DNA of 64,000 nt, taken from assembly GCF_913775985.1 (NCBI RefSeq), contig NZ_CAJYMB010000094.1, positions 1-64,000 of the forward strand. The letters run 5' to 3'. This document shows, in pieces, positions 47,002 to 57,937 of the stretch. Source of the DNA: an uncultured Pluralibacter sp. Its GTDB lineage: Bacteria > Pseudomonadota > Gammaproteobacteria > Enterobacterales > Enterobacteriaceae. The notes below the pieces were generated by a model. It made no database searches and was not told the DNA's origin. It saw only the letters and a list, made by a program, of their open reading frames with translations. Position numbers and translations under genes: made by a program. Positions within the stretch are counted from its first letter, which is position 1. Every line of letters starts with the position of its first letter.

Positions 47002-48539
47002 CCCGCGGCGACGGGCTGCTCTTCCTCGGTGATTTTTAGCATCCAGCCGGTCACGCCTTCCCAGTACTGCTGCTCTTTTTCCAGATCGAGCAGCACCAGC
47101 GCGTTCTGGCTGAACCAGTCGTGCGGGAAGCACAGCGTCCAGTGGTTGGCCTCGGTGGTCAGCGTCAGGGTCGGCGGCGTGGTGGTGGCCTGCCGCTGGT
47201 TATTGAGCAGCACCCCGAGACGCAGCAGCTGAATCATCGGCAGGAACTGCTTTTTGCGAAACAGCGTAAAGCGCGGCAGCTCGTCGAGCTTGATGCCCTT
47301 GCGGTGGTAGCGCACCAGCGTGGTGATAAACAGCTGCTGCTCCTGGTTGAAGCCGGGAAGGTCGCTGTGCTGCAGGATATAAGCCGAATGGCGGTGCAGC
47401 CCGCTGTGGTTAATATTCAGCCCTACTTCATGCAGAATAACCGCCCATTTCAGCAGCGCTTCGAGCTGCACATTGGCATGCTTGGGATTTTGTCCGGCCC
47501 ACTGCTCGTACATATTTTTGGTGGTATCCAGCACCCGCCGGGCCTGATCCCTGTCGATATTGTACTGGTTCGCCAGGCTTTCCGCGGTACGGCTGCGGAT
47601 ATCATCGTGGCGAAAGCGCCCCTCCATTTCGTAGAGCACGCCCTCGCGCAGCGCGCCGTCAGAAAGGCGCAGTGCTTTGATGCCCAGCGCGTCGAACACG
47701 CCGCAGAGGATAGCCAGGCCGGGAATAAATACCGCCTGACGATCTTCGGAAAGCCCCGGCAGGCTCAGAGCGCTAAAGCTTTTATACTTAAGCACTTCCG
47801 CCACCAGCTTTTCCAGCCGCTCCGGGGTAATGATGCCGTCTTTTTCCCCCATCTCTACCAGCACTTCATGCACCGCTTTAATGGTGCCGGAGGCGCCCAT
47901 CGCCACGCTCCAGCCGTGAATGCGATACTGCCACGCCAGGGTTTCCAGCTTTTGTACCGCCGCGAGGCGCGCACGTTGAAAGCGCTCTTTGTTCAGCACG
48001 CCGCCGGCGAAAAAGAGCTGTCCGAAGCTGACGCAGCCCATGCGGCGGCTCTCTACCAGCTGCGGGGTAAAGTCTTCGCCAATCACCAGCTCCGTGGAGC
48101 CGCCGCCGATATCAATCACCAGCTTGCGGCCTTTCTCCGGCTGCGTGTGCTCAACGCCCATAAAAATCAGGCGCGCTTCTTCGTTGCCGGAGATTATTTC
48201 GATCGGATAGGGAATAACCTGCTCCGCGCGCTCCAGAAACTCTGGTGCGTTCAGCGCCTGGCGCAGGGTGTGGGTACCGACGATGCAGACGTTGGCCTGG
48301 GCGAAGCCCTGCAGGCGCTCGGCGAACAGCGACAGGCAGTTCAGCCCGCGCTCCATCGCCTCTTCACTGAGCCGGTTATCCGCACCCAGCCCGTCGGCTA
48401 AATGGACGCGCTGCTTGAGGCGGCCGATTATCTGCATTGCGCCGTCAACGACGCGCGCAATAACCATGTGAAAGCTGTTCGACCCCAGGTCGACCGCCGC
48501 AAACTCCTGCGGGCGGGACGGTTTGGTTTTAATGGGCAT
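46998..48539 (-). CDS. ppx: Exopolyphosphatase
   Basis: A 513-residue Ppx/GppA phosphatase (E. coli 513 aa) that releases phosphate from polyphosphate ends. The ASKHA-fold phosphate loops are visible: [14 protein letters not shown] near the N-terminus and [13 protein letters not shown] at about 143-155, with the C-terminal HD-like domain from about 310. It lies 3 bp downstream of ppk in the same direction, the standard ppk-ppx operon of opposing activities. Its stop overlaps the yfgF end by 4 bp. Confidence 0.96.
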   Translation of the reverse strand: MPIKTKPSRPQEFAAVDLGSNSFHMVIARVVDGAMQIIGRLKQRVHLADGLGADNRLSEEAMERGLNCLSLFAERLQGFAQANVCIVGTHTLRQALNAPEFLERAEQVIPYPIEIISGNEEARLIFMGVEHTQPEKGRKLVIDIGGGSTELVIGEDFTPQLVESRRMGCVSFGQLFFAGGVLNKERFQRARLAAVQKLETLAWQYRIHGWSVAMGASGTIKAVHEVLVEMGEKDGIITPERLEKLVAEVLKYKSFSALSLPGLSEDRQAVFIPGLAILCGVFDALGIKALRLSDGALREGVLYEMEGRFRHDDIRSRTAESLANQYNIDRDQARRVLDTTKNMYEQWAGQNPKHANVQLEALLKWAVILHEVGLNINHSGLHRHSAYILQHSDLPGFNQEQQLFITTLVRYHRKGIKLDELPRFTLFRKKQFLPMIQLLRLGVLLNNQRQATTTPPTLTLTTEANHWTLCFPHDWFSQNALVLLDLEKEQQYWEGVTGWMLKITEEEQPVAAG

Positions 48540-48542
48540 AGA

Positions 48543-50603
48543 TTAATCAGGTTGCTCAAGTGATTTGATGTAGTCGTAAATTGCCAGCTGGGCCCGCACT
48601 TTGCGGCGGTTGCCGCGCGGCACGTAGCGGTTGCTCAGCTCTTTGTCGATATAGCGGGCTTTAACCGTGTCGCTAAACAAAATGTCGATAATATCCAGGA
48701 TTTGCTGCTTGAGCAGGGGATCGAGCAGCGGAGTGGCCACCTCTATGCGGTAATCAATGTTGCGGGTCATCCAGTCGGCGGAGGAGAGCCAGACCTGCTT
48801 ATCCCCGCCGTTTTCAAAAATGTAGACGCGGTCGTGCTCAAGGTAGCGATCGACAATACTGATGACGTTAATGTTGTCGCTGATGCCTTCCAGCTGCGGA
48901 ATAAGCGAGCACATCCCGCGCACCAGCAGATTGACCGGCACGCCGGAGCCTGACGCGGCGTACAGCCTGTCCACCAGCCCTTTATCCACCAGGTTATTGA
49001 GCTTGAGCGTAATGCCGGACGGCTGGCCGTTCTGCGCGTTAGCGATTTCCCGGTCAATCATGTCGTACAGCAGGCGGCGCGAGTTCTGCGGCGACACCAT
49101 CAGGTAGTCAAAACTAACCGGGCGATAAGGGTTCTCAATGAAGCTGAAAACCCGCCGCACTTCGTTGGTGATGCGCGCGTCGGCGGTCAGCAGCGAGTAG
49201 TCGGTGTAGGTGCGGGCGGTTTTTTCATTGAAGTTGCCGGTGCCGATGTGGGCGTAGCGCACAACGTCGTCGCCCTCTTTGCGCGAGATTAAGAACAGCT
49301 TGGCGTGAATTTTCAGCCCCGGCGCGGAGAAGATAACGTGCACGCCCGCTTCTGTCAGCCGCTTGGCCCAGTGAATGTTGGCCTCTTCGTCAAAGCGCGC
49401 CTGCAGTTCGACCACCACGGTGACCTTCTTGCCGTTGTGCGCCGCGTGGATCATCGAATCAATAATTCGCGAATCTTTCGCTACCCGGTAGATATTGATT
49501 TTTATCGCCAGCACGTTCGGGTCAAACGAAGCCTGGCGCAGCAGCTCCAGCACGTGCTCGAAGGTGTGGTACGGGTAGTAAAGCAGCACGTCGCGCTCGC
49601 GGATGGCGTCAAAGCCGTTGCGGAATTTATCAAACCACAGATGGCGCAGGCGGGGCAGCGGCTTGTTGACCAGGTTAGCCTTGCCGACGTTCGGGAAGCC
49701 AATAAAGTCTTTAAAGTTGTGGTAGCGCCCGCCGGGCACGATGGAGTCGTAGCGGGAGATCATAAATTTTTCGCGCAGCATCTCCACCATCGCCGCCGGC
49801 ATATCGCGCTGGTAGACGAAGCGCACCGGCTCGGCGGTCAGGCGCTGCTTGAGGCTTGAGGACATCAGCTCCATCAGGCTGGATTCCATCTCGTGCACCA
49901 GATCGTACTCGGCGTCGCGGGTCATCTTCATGGAATAGGCGTTGAGGGAGTCATAGTCAAAGAAGCCTTTGAAAATGTCGTCGAGACAGTAGCGCAGGAT
50001 GTTATCCAGCAGGATCATCGGCTTGCGGCGTCTCGGGGTTTCCGGCGGCAGATTGACGAAGCGCGGCACCTTGTCTGACGGAATTTCCAGCAGGGCGTAG
50101 TTAATGGCGTCGCCGCGAATAATTTCTACTGCCAGATAGGTGTAATCATCTTTCAGGAACTGCACCAGATCCGTTTCCCGATTAATCAGGGTCGGCGTAA
50201 TGTGCGGGCGCAGATAGTGCTTGAAGTAGTTGCGCAGCCAGACCTGCTGGTTGGGCGACAGCTGGCGCTCGTTAATCAGAAAGATTTGGTTGCGGGCCAT
50301 CTCCAGCAGCAGCTCGTTGTAGAGGCTGTCGAACTCCTGATCGGCCTTCAGCACCCGGGATTGAATGCGCCCCAGCAAGTGGCGGGAGTGGGCGGTGATC
50401 CCCTGTTCTTCATTGATAATGATGCGGCGCTTCAGCTCGGCAAACCGCACCTTATAAAACTCGTCCAGGTTGTTGGAATAGATCCCCAGAAAACGCATAC
50501 GCTCGATTAACGGGTTACTTTTATCCGCAGCTTCCTGGAGAACCCTCTCGTTGAAGGATAACCAGCTGAGTTCTTTTTCGATATAAAGCTTGTCCTGACC
50601 CAT
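48543..50603 (-). CDS. ppk: Polyphosphate kinase 1
   Basis: A 686-residue enzyme (E. coli 688 aa) that polymerises the gamma-phosphate of ATP into polyphosphate. Four domains are recognisable, beginning [16 protein letters not shown]. The phospho-histidine motif is in [22 protein letters not shown] (first half [16 protein letters not shown]), with a second histidine in [10 protein letters not shown] context. It associates with the inner membrane. It is the first gene of ppk-ppx. Confidence 0.96.
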   Translation of the reverse strand: MGQDKLYIEKELSWLSFNERVLQEAADKSNPLIERMRFLGIYSNNLDEFYKVRFAELKRRIIINEEQGITAHSRHLLGRIQSRVLKADQEFDSLYNELLLEMARNQIFLINERQLSPNQQVWLRNYFKHYLRPHITPTLINRETDLVQFLKDDYTYLAVEIIRGDAINYALLEIPSDKVPRFVNLPPETPRRRKPMILLDNILRYCLDDIFKGFFDYDSLNAYSMKMTRDAEYDLVHEMESSLMELMSSSLKQRLTAEPVRFVYQRDMPAAMVEMLREKFMISRYDSIVPGGRYHNFKDFIGFPNVGKANLVNKPLPRLRHLWFDKFRNGFDAIRERDVLLYYPYHTFEHVLELLRQASFDPNVLAIKINIYRVAKDSRIIDSMIHAAHNGKKVTVVVELQARFDEEANIHWAKRLTEAGVHVIFSAPGLKIHAKLFLISRKEGDDVVRYAHIGTGNFNEKTARTYTDYSLLTADARITNEVRRVFSFIENPYRPVSFDYLMVSPQNSRRLLYDMIDREIANAQNGQPSGITLKLNNLVDKGLVDRLYAASGSGVPVNLLVRGMCSLIPQLEGISDNINVISIVDRYLEHDRVYIFENGGDKQVWLSSADWMTRNIDYRIEVATPLLDPLLKQQILDIIDILFSDTVKARYIDKELSNRYVPRGNRRKVRAQLAIYDYIKSLEQPD

Positions 50604-50753
50604 TACGACTCACACTCCGGTTGATTGACGCGGATAGCGCCCTATTATGACGAGCTTTTCGCCGGGATGTCCAACTGTGTCAGAGGAGTATGACATTAAT
50701 CAGTTTGCGTTCGGCTGGCGGGTAAATTTTGTTGTGATGTGAAAAGTTGAAGA

Positions 50754-50777
50754 GGCACTCGCCGGGCGGCGAGTGCC
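50754..50777 (-). terminator. Terminator after purMN
   Basis: GGCACTCGCC and GGCGAGTGCC form a perfect 10-bp stem with a 4-base loop just beyond the purN stop. On the - strand it is followed by TCTTCAACTTTT, a modest U-rich tail. Confidence 0.65.
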
Positions 50778-50784
50778 GGAAATA

Positions 50785-51426
50785 CTACTCGTCGGCAGCG
50801 TAGCCCTGAGCGGGCAGAAGCTGACCGTCGAGCCAGGCGCGGCCCTCTTTCATGGTCAGGCGGCCTTCCAGAAACCAGCCGACCACCAGAGGATAAATTG
50901 CGTGCTCCTGGTGCTGGACCCGGGCGGCTATATCCTCTTCATTATCACCCTCAAATACCGGGATTTTGGCCTGTAAAATCACCGGTCCGCCGTCCAGCTC
51001 CTCGGTAACAAAGTGCACGGAAGTGCCGTGCTCCCGGTCGCCGTTGGCCAGCGCCTGCCGGTGGGTGTGCAGACCCGGGTATTTCGGCAGCAGCGAGGGG
51101 TGAATATTCAGCAGGCGTCCGCGGTAGTTTGCCACGAATGCCGGGCTGAGAATGCGCATGTAGCCTGCCAGCACCACCACGTCCGGGGCGTAAGCGTCGA
51201 TCTCCTGCATCAGCTGAAGATCGAAGGCTTCGCGGCTGTCAAAGTTACCGGCGCTCAGCGCGCGGGCGGCAATACCGGCCTCCCGCGCGCGTTCGAGACC
51301 GTAGGCCTCTGCCTTGTTACTGAATACTGCACGCAGCGTGCCGTTGATGCGCTCCTGCGCGCAGGCGTCGATCATTGCCTGCAAATTGCTTCCATTGCCG
51401 GATATCAGCACCACGATGTTTTTCAT
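50785..51426 (-). CDS. purN: Phosphoribosylglycinamide formyltransferase 1
   Basis: A 213-residue enzyme (E. coli 212 aa) of de novo purine synthesis, formylating GAR to FGAR with 10-formyl-THF. The start IVVLISGNGSNLQAMIDA and the active-site block LLNIHPSLLPKYPGLHTH with its catalytic Asn-His are intact, as is the distal Asp loop (EHGTSVHFVTEELDGG). The ATG overlaps the purM stop in the form TAATG, so the two are translationally coupled. Confidence 0.97.
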   Translation of the reverse strand: MKNIVVLISGNGSNLQAMIDACAQERINGTLRAVFSNKAEAYGLERAREAGIAARALSAGNFDSREAFDLQLMQEIDAYAPDVVVLAGYMRILSPAFVANYRGRLLNIHPSLLPKYPGLHTHRQALANGDREHGTSVHFVTEELDGGPVILQAKIPVFEGDNEEDIAARVQHQEHAIYPLVVGWFLEGRLTMKEGRAWLDGQLLPAQGYAADE

Positions 51427-52463
51427 TATTCAATGACCACGCGCTGTTCGGCATCGGATGCTTTGATGTAGCCGATTTTCCACGCGTCTTCGCCGCTTTT
51501 TTTCAGGAAGTTAACTGCTTTATCCGCTTCAGAAGCCGGCAGGGCAATCACCATGCCGACGCCGCAGTTGAAGGTGCGGTACATTTCGTGGCTGCTGACG
51601 TTGCCCGCCTGCTGCAGCCAGCTGAATACCGGCGGCCACTGCCAGGAGGCTTCATCAATCACCGCCTGCGTGTTGTCCGGCAGCACGCGCGGGATATTTT
51701 CCCAGAAGCCGCCGCCGGTCAGGTGCGCGATAGCGTGAACGTCGACGTTTTCAATCAGCGCCAGCACGTTTTTCACGTAAATGCGGGTTGGTTCGAGCAG
51801 GTGATCCGCCAGCGGCTTGCCGTCCACCATCGTGGTTTCCGGATTGCTGCCGCTGACTTCCAGAATTTTACGCACCAGCGAGTAGCCGTTGGAGTGCGGG
51901 CCGCTGGAAGCCAGCGCCACCAGCACGTCGCCGTCCGCCACTTTGCTGCCGTCGATAATTTCTGATTTTTCAACGACGCCGACGCAGAAGCCGGCGACGT
52001 CGTAATCTTCACCGTGGTACATGCCGGGCATCTCGGCGGTTTCACCGCCCACCAGCGCGCAGCCGGACTGCAGACAGCCTTCGGCGATACCAGTGATAAC
52101 GCTGGCGGCGGTATCGACATCCAGCTTGCCGGTGGCGTAGTAGTCGAGGAAGAACAGCGGCTCGGCGCCCTGAACCACCAGATCGTTAACGCACATGGCC
52201 ACCAGATCGATACCGATGGCGTCGTGGCGCTTCAGGTCCATCGCCAGGCGCAGCTTGGTGCCCACGCCGTCGGTGCCGGATACCAGCACCGGCTCGCGGT
52301 ATTTTTGCGGCAGCGCGCAGAGGGCGCCGAAGCCGCCCAGCCCGCCCATCACTTCCGGGCGGCGGGTTTTCTTCACCACACCTTTGATTCGATCAACCAG
52401 AGCATTACCCGCGTCGATATCAACACCGGCATCTTTATAGCTAAGAGAGGTTTTATCGGTCAC
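51426..52463 (-). CDS. purM: Phosphoribosylformylglycinamidine cyclo-ligase
   Basis: A 345-residue AIR synthetase, equal in length to E. coli PurM, closing the imidazole ring of FGAM at the cost of ATP. The conserved blocks [35 protein letters not shown] and [12 protein letters not shown] are present. The start is GTG at 52463 ([13 protein letters not shown]); a longer frame to 52526 runs into the PurR operator and was rejected. It is the first gene of purMN. Confidence 0.97.
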   Translation of the reverse strand: MTDKTSLSYKDAGVDIDAGNALVDRIKGVVKKTRRPEVMGGLGGFGALCALPQKYREPVLVSGTDGVGTKLRLAMDLKRHDAIGIDLVAMCVNDLVVQGAEPLFFLDYYATGKLDVDTAASVITGIAEGCLQSGCALVGGETAEMPGMYHGEDYDVAGFCVGVVEKSEIIDGSKVADGDVLVALASSGPHSNGYSLVRKILEVSGSNPETTMVDGKPLADHLLEPTRIYVKNVLALIENVDVHAIAHLTGGGFWENIPRVLPDNTQAVIDEASWQWPPVFSWLQQAGNVSSHEMYRTFNCGVGMVIALPASEADKAVNFLKKSGEDAWKIGYIKASDAEQRVVIE

Positions 52464-52520
52464 TGCACAGTCTCCACGCGATGGCGTTAGCAAATAAAAT
52501 CGGCGCCATTCTAACAGTCC

Positions 52521-52536
52521 GGGCAAACGTTTGCGA
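52521..52536 (-). promoter_or_regulatory. PurR operator of purMN
   Basis: GGGCAAACGTTTGCGA matches the PurR consensus ACGCAAACGTTTGCGT at 13 of 16 positions, including the whole GCAAACGTTTGCG core. It lies 58 bases upstream of the purM GTG, as expected for hypoxanthine/guanine-dependent repression. Confidence 0.88.
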
Positions 52537-52601
52537 GGGCCGCGGGCGGATATCTTTTTTCGCGGTTTTTTTGCACTTGCGCGTCATATTTCCGCCTGAA
52601 T

Positions 52602-54144
<1,543 letters not shown>

Positions 54145-54160
54145 CGCTAATCCTTTGCAC

Positions 54161-54189
54161 ATCGCCCCGCGCCAGCAGGGCGATTTTTT
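54161..54189 (+). terminator. Terminator after the GH1 gene
   Basis: ATCGCCC and GGGCGAT form a 7-bp stem around a 10-base loop and run into TTTTTT. Confidence 0.8.
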
Positions 54190-54244
54190 GTCTATGCTAA
54201 CTTTGATCTAACCCTCACTTGATCTCCATCAACCCGCACCGGTG

Positions 54245-54288
54245 TTGCGCCGATGGCAAAAAGCGGTATAATCCGGCGATTTTTTTTG
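54245..54288 (+). promoter_or_regulatory. upp promoter with UTP-sensing start region
   Basis: TATAAT at 54267-54272 is preceded by TTGCGC at a 16-base spacing. The initially transcribed region GATTTTTTTTGG begins 6 bases after the -10. In E. coli upp the same arrangement gives UTP-dependent reiterative transcription when starting at the A and productive transcripts when starting at the G, so UTP represses expression. Conservation of the spacing and the eight T residues supports the same control. Confidence 0.75.
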
Positions 54289-54314
54289 GCCGTACCCCAC
54301 AGAGGAGAAAGAGA

Positions 54315-54941
54315 ATGAAGATTGTGGAAGTTAAGCATCCACTGGTCAAACACAAGCTGGGACTGATGCGCGAGAACGATATCAGTACTAAACGCTTCCG
54401 TGAACTCGCCTCTGAGGTTGGTAGCTTACTGACCTATGAAGCCACCTCCGATCTGGAAACCGAGAAGGTGACCATCGACGGCTGGAACGGTCCGGTTGAA
54501 ATCGAACAAATTAAAGGTAAAAAAATCACCGTTGTGCCTATCCTGCGTGCCGGCCTGGGCATGATGGAAGGCGTGCTGGAGCACGTACCGAGCGCGCGTA
54601 TCTCCGTGGTCGGCGTTTACCGCGATGAAGAAACCCTTGAGCCGGTTCCCTATTTCCAGAAGCTGGTGTCGAACATCGACGAGCGCATGGCGCTGGTGGT
54701 TGACCCGATGCTGGCAACCGGCGGCTCAATGATTGCCACCATCGACCTGCTGAAAAACGCCGGCTGCACCAGCATTAAAGTGCTGGTTCTGGTGGCGGCG
54801 CCGGAAGGGATTGCCGCGCTGGAGAAAGCGCATCCGGATGTGGAGCTGTATACCGCCTCGGTGGATCAAGGGCTGGACGAGCACGGATACATTATTCCGG
54901 GCCTCGGCGATGCCGGCGATAAGATTTTTGGTACCAAGTAA
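54315..54941 (+). CDS. upp: Uracil phosphoribosyltransferase
   Basis: A 208-residue type I PRTase (E. coli 208 aa) salvaging uracil to UMP with PRPP. The PRPP-binding loop reads [16 protein letters not shown], and the uracil loop is [14 protein letters not shown]. The ATG at 54315 follows AGAGGAGAAAGAGA; a longer in-frame reading to 54219 covers the promoter and was rejected. A terminator hairpin separates it from uraA, leaving partial read-through as in E. coli. Confidence 0.97.
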   Translation: MKIVEVKHPLVKHKLGLMRENDISTKRFRELASEVGSLLTYEATSDLETEKVTIDGWNGPVEIEQIKGKKITVVPILRAGLGMMEGVLEHVPSARISVVGVYRDEETLEPVPYFQKLVSNIDERMALVVDPMLATGGSMIATIDLLKNAGCTSIKVLVLVAAPEGIAALEKAHPDVELYTASVDQGLDEHGYIIPGLGDAGDKIFGTK

Positions 54942-54957
54942 GCGATTAATTGAAAGC

Positions 54958-54985
54958 AGCCGACTTTAAGAGTCGGCTTTTTTTT
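54958..54985 (+). terminator. Terminator between upp and uraA
   Basis: AGCCGACT-TTAAG-AGTCGGCT is followed by a run of eight T. Strong intrinsic terminator form; within upp-uraA it likely sets the ratio of enzyme to transporter. Confidence 0.85.
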
Positions 54986-55023
54986 GAGTTAAATTTTATC
55001 CCACCTTTTTAGAGGAACACGCT

Positions 55024-56313
55024 ATGACGCGCCGCGCCATTGGGGTTAGTGAACGTCCGCCGCTTTTGCAAACTATCCCTCTCAGTCTGCAGCACCTGTT
55101 CGCCATGTTTGGTTCGACCGTGCTGGTGCCCGTGTTGTTTCACATTAACCCGGCCACCGTGCTGCTGTTCAACGGCATCGGAACGCTGTTCTACCTTTTC
55201 TACTGTAAGGGAAAAATCCCCGCGTATCTGGGGTCAAGCTTTGCCTTTATCTCGCCGGTACTGCTGCTGCTGCCGCTGGGTTACGAAGTGGCGCTCGGCG
55301 GTTTTATTATGTGCGGGGTGCTGTTTTGCCTGGTCTCTTTTATCGTCCAGAAAGCCGGTACCGGCTGGATTGACGTGATTTTTCCGCCGGCGGCGATGGG
55401 CGCTATTGTGGCGGTGATCGGTCTGGAGCTGGCGGGGGTTGCCGCCAATATGGCCGGGCTGCTGCCCGCTGAAGGCCACACGCCGGATAGCAAAGTGATT
55501 CTGGTCTCTCTGGCTACGCTCGGCGTCACCGTCTTTGGCTCGGTGCTGTTCCGCGGTTTTCTCGCCATTATTCCCATTCTAATCGGCGTGCTGTTTGGTT
55601 ACGGCCTCTCGTTCATGTTGGGGATGGTCGATACCGCACCGATTGCCCAGGCGCACTGGTTCGCGCTGCCCACCTTCTACACTCCGCGCTTTGAGTGGTT
55701 CGCCGTATTTACCATTCTGCCGGCGGCGCTGGTGGTTATCGCCGAGCACGTCGGTCATCTGGTGGTGACCGGTAACATCATCAAGAAAGATCTGGTGCGC
55801 GACCCGGGCCTGCACCGCTCGATGTTCGCTAACGGCTTCTCGACCATTATCTCCGGCTTCTTCGGATCTACCCCGAATACCACCTACGGTGAAAACATCG
55901 GCGTGCTGGCCATTACCCGCGTCTACAGCACCTGGGTTATCGGCGGGGCGGCCATCTTTGCCATTCTTCTCTCCTGCGTCGGCAAGCTGGCGGCGGCTAT
56001 CCAGATAATCCCGGTGCCGGTGATGGGCGGCGTGTCGCTGCTGCTGTACGGGGTGATCGGAACCTCCGGTATTCGCGTCCTGATCGAGTCGAAAGTGGAT
56101 TATAGCAAGGCGCAGAACCTGATCCTCACCTCGGTGATTCTGATCATCGGCATCAGCGGGGCGAAGATCCACATCGGCGCGGCAGAGCTGAAAGGCATGG
56201 CGCTGGCAACCATCGTCGGCATCTGCCTGAGCCTGATTTTCAAGCTCATCTCGGTGCTGCGCCCGGAGGAAGAAGTGCTGGATGCGGTAGAGGACGATGC
56301 GTCATCCCGCTGA
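55024..56313 (+). CDS. uraA: Uracil:H+ symporter UraA
   Basis: A 429-residue inner-membrane transporter of the NAT/NCS2 family (E. coli UraA 429 aa) with 14 helices. It opens with RRAIGVSERPPLLQTIPLSLQHLFAM. The uracil-binding glutamates lie in VIAEHVGHLVV and in the family signature GFFGSTPNTTYGENIGVLAITRV. It feeds Upp. The C-terminus is acidic (EEEVLDAVEDDASS). Confidence 0.97.
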   Translation: MTRRAIGVSERPPLLQTIPLSLQHLFAMFGSTVLVPVLFHINPATVLLFNGIGTLFYLFYCKGKIPAYLGSSFAFISPVLLLLPLGYEVALGGFIMCGVLFCLVSFIVQKAGTGWIDVIFPPAAMGAIVAVIGLELAGVAANMAGLLPAEGHTPDSKVILVSLATLGVTVFGSVLFRGFLAIIPILIGVLFGYGLSFMLGMVDTAPIAQAHWFALPTFYTPRFEWFAVFTILPAALVVIAEHVGHLVVTGNIIKKDLVRDPGLHRSMFANGFSTIISGFFGSTPNTTYGENIGVLAITRVYSTWVIGGAAIFAILLSCVGKLAAAIQIIPVPVMGGVSLLLYGVIGTSGIRVLIESKVDYSKAQNLILTSVILIIGISGAKIHIGAAELKGMALATIVGICLSLIFKLISVLRPEEEVLDAVEDDASSR

Positions 56314-56322
56314 TCGTTTTAC

Positions 56323-56340
56323 GGGCGGATGGATCCGCCC
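56323..56340 (+). terminator. Short hairpin after uraA
   Basis: GGGCGGAT-GG-ATCCGCCC is a perfect 8-bp inverted repeat between uraA and hda. The loop is only two bases and no T-run follows, so its strength as a terminator is doubtful. Confidence 0.4.
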
Positions 56341-56408
56341 GGTTATCGCTTCGGCGCGTTGTGTGATACACTCAGCGCGTTTTTGTGTCAGTTCATGTTG
56401 AGGTCACT

Positions 56409-57110
56409 CTGAACGCGCCGGCTCAGCTCTCTTTACCCCTCTGGCTTCCCGACGACGAAACTTTTGCGAGTTTCTGGCCGGGCGATAATCCCTCTCTCCT
56501 TGCGGCTCTCCAGACCATGTTGCGTCAGGAACACAGCGGATATGTTTATATCTGGTCCCGCGAGGGTGCCGGGCGCAGCCATCTGCTGCACGCCGCCTGC
56601 GCGGAGCTTTCCCAGCGCGGCGACGCGGTAGGCTACGTGCCGCTGGATAAGCGCACCTGGTTTGTCCCGGAAGTGCTGGACGGGATGGAGCATCTGGCGC
56701 TGGTATGCATCGACAATATCGAGTGCGTTGCCGGCGACGAGCCGTGGGAAATGGCGATTTTTAACCTCTACAATCGGATCCTGGAGTCGGGCCGCACCCG
56801 GCTGCTGATCACCGGCGATCGCCCGCCGCGCCAGCTCAATCTCGGCCTGCCGGATCTCGCTTCCCGGCTGGACTGGGGGCAAATTTACAAGCTCCAGCCG
56901 CTTTCCGACGAGGACAAGCTGCAGGCCCTGCAGCTGCGTGCCAAAATGCGCGGCTTTGAAATGCCGGAAGACGTATGTCGTTTTCTGATGAAGCGTCTCG
57001 ATCGCGAGATGCGAACCCTGTTTATGACCCTCGATCAGCTCGATCGCGCCTCCATTACCGCCCAGCGCAAGCTGACCATTCCTTTCGTAAAAGAGATCCT
57101 CAAGCTGTAG
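56409..57110 (+). CDS. hda: DnaA regulatory inactivator Hda (CTG start)
   Basis: A 233-residue AAA+ protein (E. coli Hda 233 aa) that, with the DNA-loaded beta clamp, makes DnaA hydrolyse its ATP after initiation. The clamp-binding motif QLSLPL is at residues 6-11. The P-loop is [12 protein letters not shown], followed by LVCIDNIE and the sensor/arginine-finger region. The start is placed at CTG 56409 because E. coli Hda has been shown to start at the equivalent CTG. GAGG lies five bases upstream. A GTG at 56385 would add eight residues. Confidence 0.9.
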   Translation: MNAPAQLSLPLWLPDDETFASFWPGDNPSLLAALQTMLRQEHSGYVYIWSREGAGRSHLLHAACAELSQRGDAVGYVPLDKRTWFVPEVLDGMEHLALVCIDNIECVAGDEPWEMAIFNLYNRILESGRTRLLITGDRPPRQLNLGLPDLASRLDWGQIYKLQPLSDEDKLQALQLRAKMRGFEMPEDVCRFLMKRLDREMRTLFMTLDQLDRASITAQRKLTIPFVKEILKL

Positions 57111-57462
57111 GATTTGGCGTTCTGCTGCTGGCCTTTTTACTGCCGGCGCACAGACAAGCCTGGAGCATGACGGATATATACTTTTCACCTATGTTCCGAC
57201 CATCTTTATTGGTCTGGTCTATTTTTTCGGTTCTGTTTCTCCCTCCACTACGGTTATTTCCCGGCTTAACTTTTCGCCTTATCCCCGTATCCAGTCGACA
57301 TGGAGCGCCTGTTCCGCACCATTATTCAGTGCGTGATGAATTTTCGCCGCCTGTTTATTTGCCACCTCAGCAAGTTAAATAACGAGAGATATTGCTCTAC
57401 AATAGCGCCGCCGCGGCGGCCTTATTTTGCCCGGGAAAAGACCAACAAGGAGAATAAAGGCA
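57111..57462. other. Gene-poor spacer between hda and tssE
   Basis: This 352-bp stretch has no recognised gene. A 71-codon frame opens at ATG 57167 with a hydrophobic start (SLLVWSIFSVLFLPPLRLF) but its ribosome site is one base from the ATG and the later residues look random. It may be a decayed small membrane-protein gene. TACAAT at 57398-57403 and the palindrome at 57407-57420 lie near its right end. Confidence 0.5.
57407..57420 (+). terminator. GC palindrome with T-rich tail ahead of tssE
   Basis: GCCGCCGCGGCGGC is a perfect palindrome (GCCGC/GCGGC stem with CGCG loop) followed by CTTATTTTG, 42 bases before the tssE ATG. Possible attenuator or terminator of hda read-through. Confidence 0.4.
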
Positions 57463-57912
57463 ATGGGACACAACGCCCCCTCGCTGTATGAAATGCTCTA
57501 CGGCAACTTTAGCGGCGGCCTTGAGCTGTCGCAAATTAGCGAAGAGAACCAGGTCATTTTATCGGTGCTGGATAATATGCAGCGGATCCTCAACTGCCGC
57601 GCCGGCACGCTGGCGCACCTGCCGGATTATGGCCTGCCGGACATGACTAAAATTTTGCAGGGGATGCCCGGTACCGCCCACCAGCTGATGAGCATTCTCT
57701 CCGACGTGCTGCTCAAGTACGAGCCGCGCCTGAATAAGGTCACGGTGGTGATGCTGGATCAGCAGACGCCGGGGGAGCTGCGCTACGCCATCGATGCCGA
57801 GCTAAAAAGTATCGGGCTGGTGCGCTACGGCACGGATTTTATGCCCGAGGGCAGGGTGCTGCTGCGGCACATGAAGCAGCAGCGCTATCTCGATAAAGAC
57901 GCTCGTCTCTGA
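57463..57912 (+). CDS. tssE: Type VI secretion baseplate subunit TssE
   Basis: A 149-residue GPW/gp25-family protein, homologous to the T4 gp25 baseplate wedge and TssE of type VI secretion systems. The N-terminal SLYEMLYGNF is typical of enterobacterial TssE; the gp25 core runs LSVLDNMQRILNCRAGTLAHL, DYGLPDM and VVMLDQQTPGELRYAIDAEL (about residues 25-125). AAGG two bases before, and AAGGAG at 57448, give the ribosome site. It is followed 25 bp later by the VasL-like gene. None of the other T6SS core genes is in the window. Confidence 0.85.
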   Translation: MGHNAPSLYEMLYGNFSGGLELSQISEENQVILSVLDNMQRILNCRAGTLAHLPDYGLPDMTKILQGMPGTAHQLMSILSDVLLKYEPRLNKVTVVMLDQQTPGELRYAIDAELKSIGLVRYGTDFMPEGRVLLRHMKQQRYLDKDARL

Positions 57913-57937
57913 GCCCTTCCTTATTCAACTTCACATA

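Noticed and set aside
56975-57382. 135-codon frame overlapping the hda 3' end
   Set aside because: The first 64 codons lie inside hda in another frame; only the part from 57167 is outside, and it has no good ribosome site.
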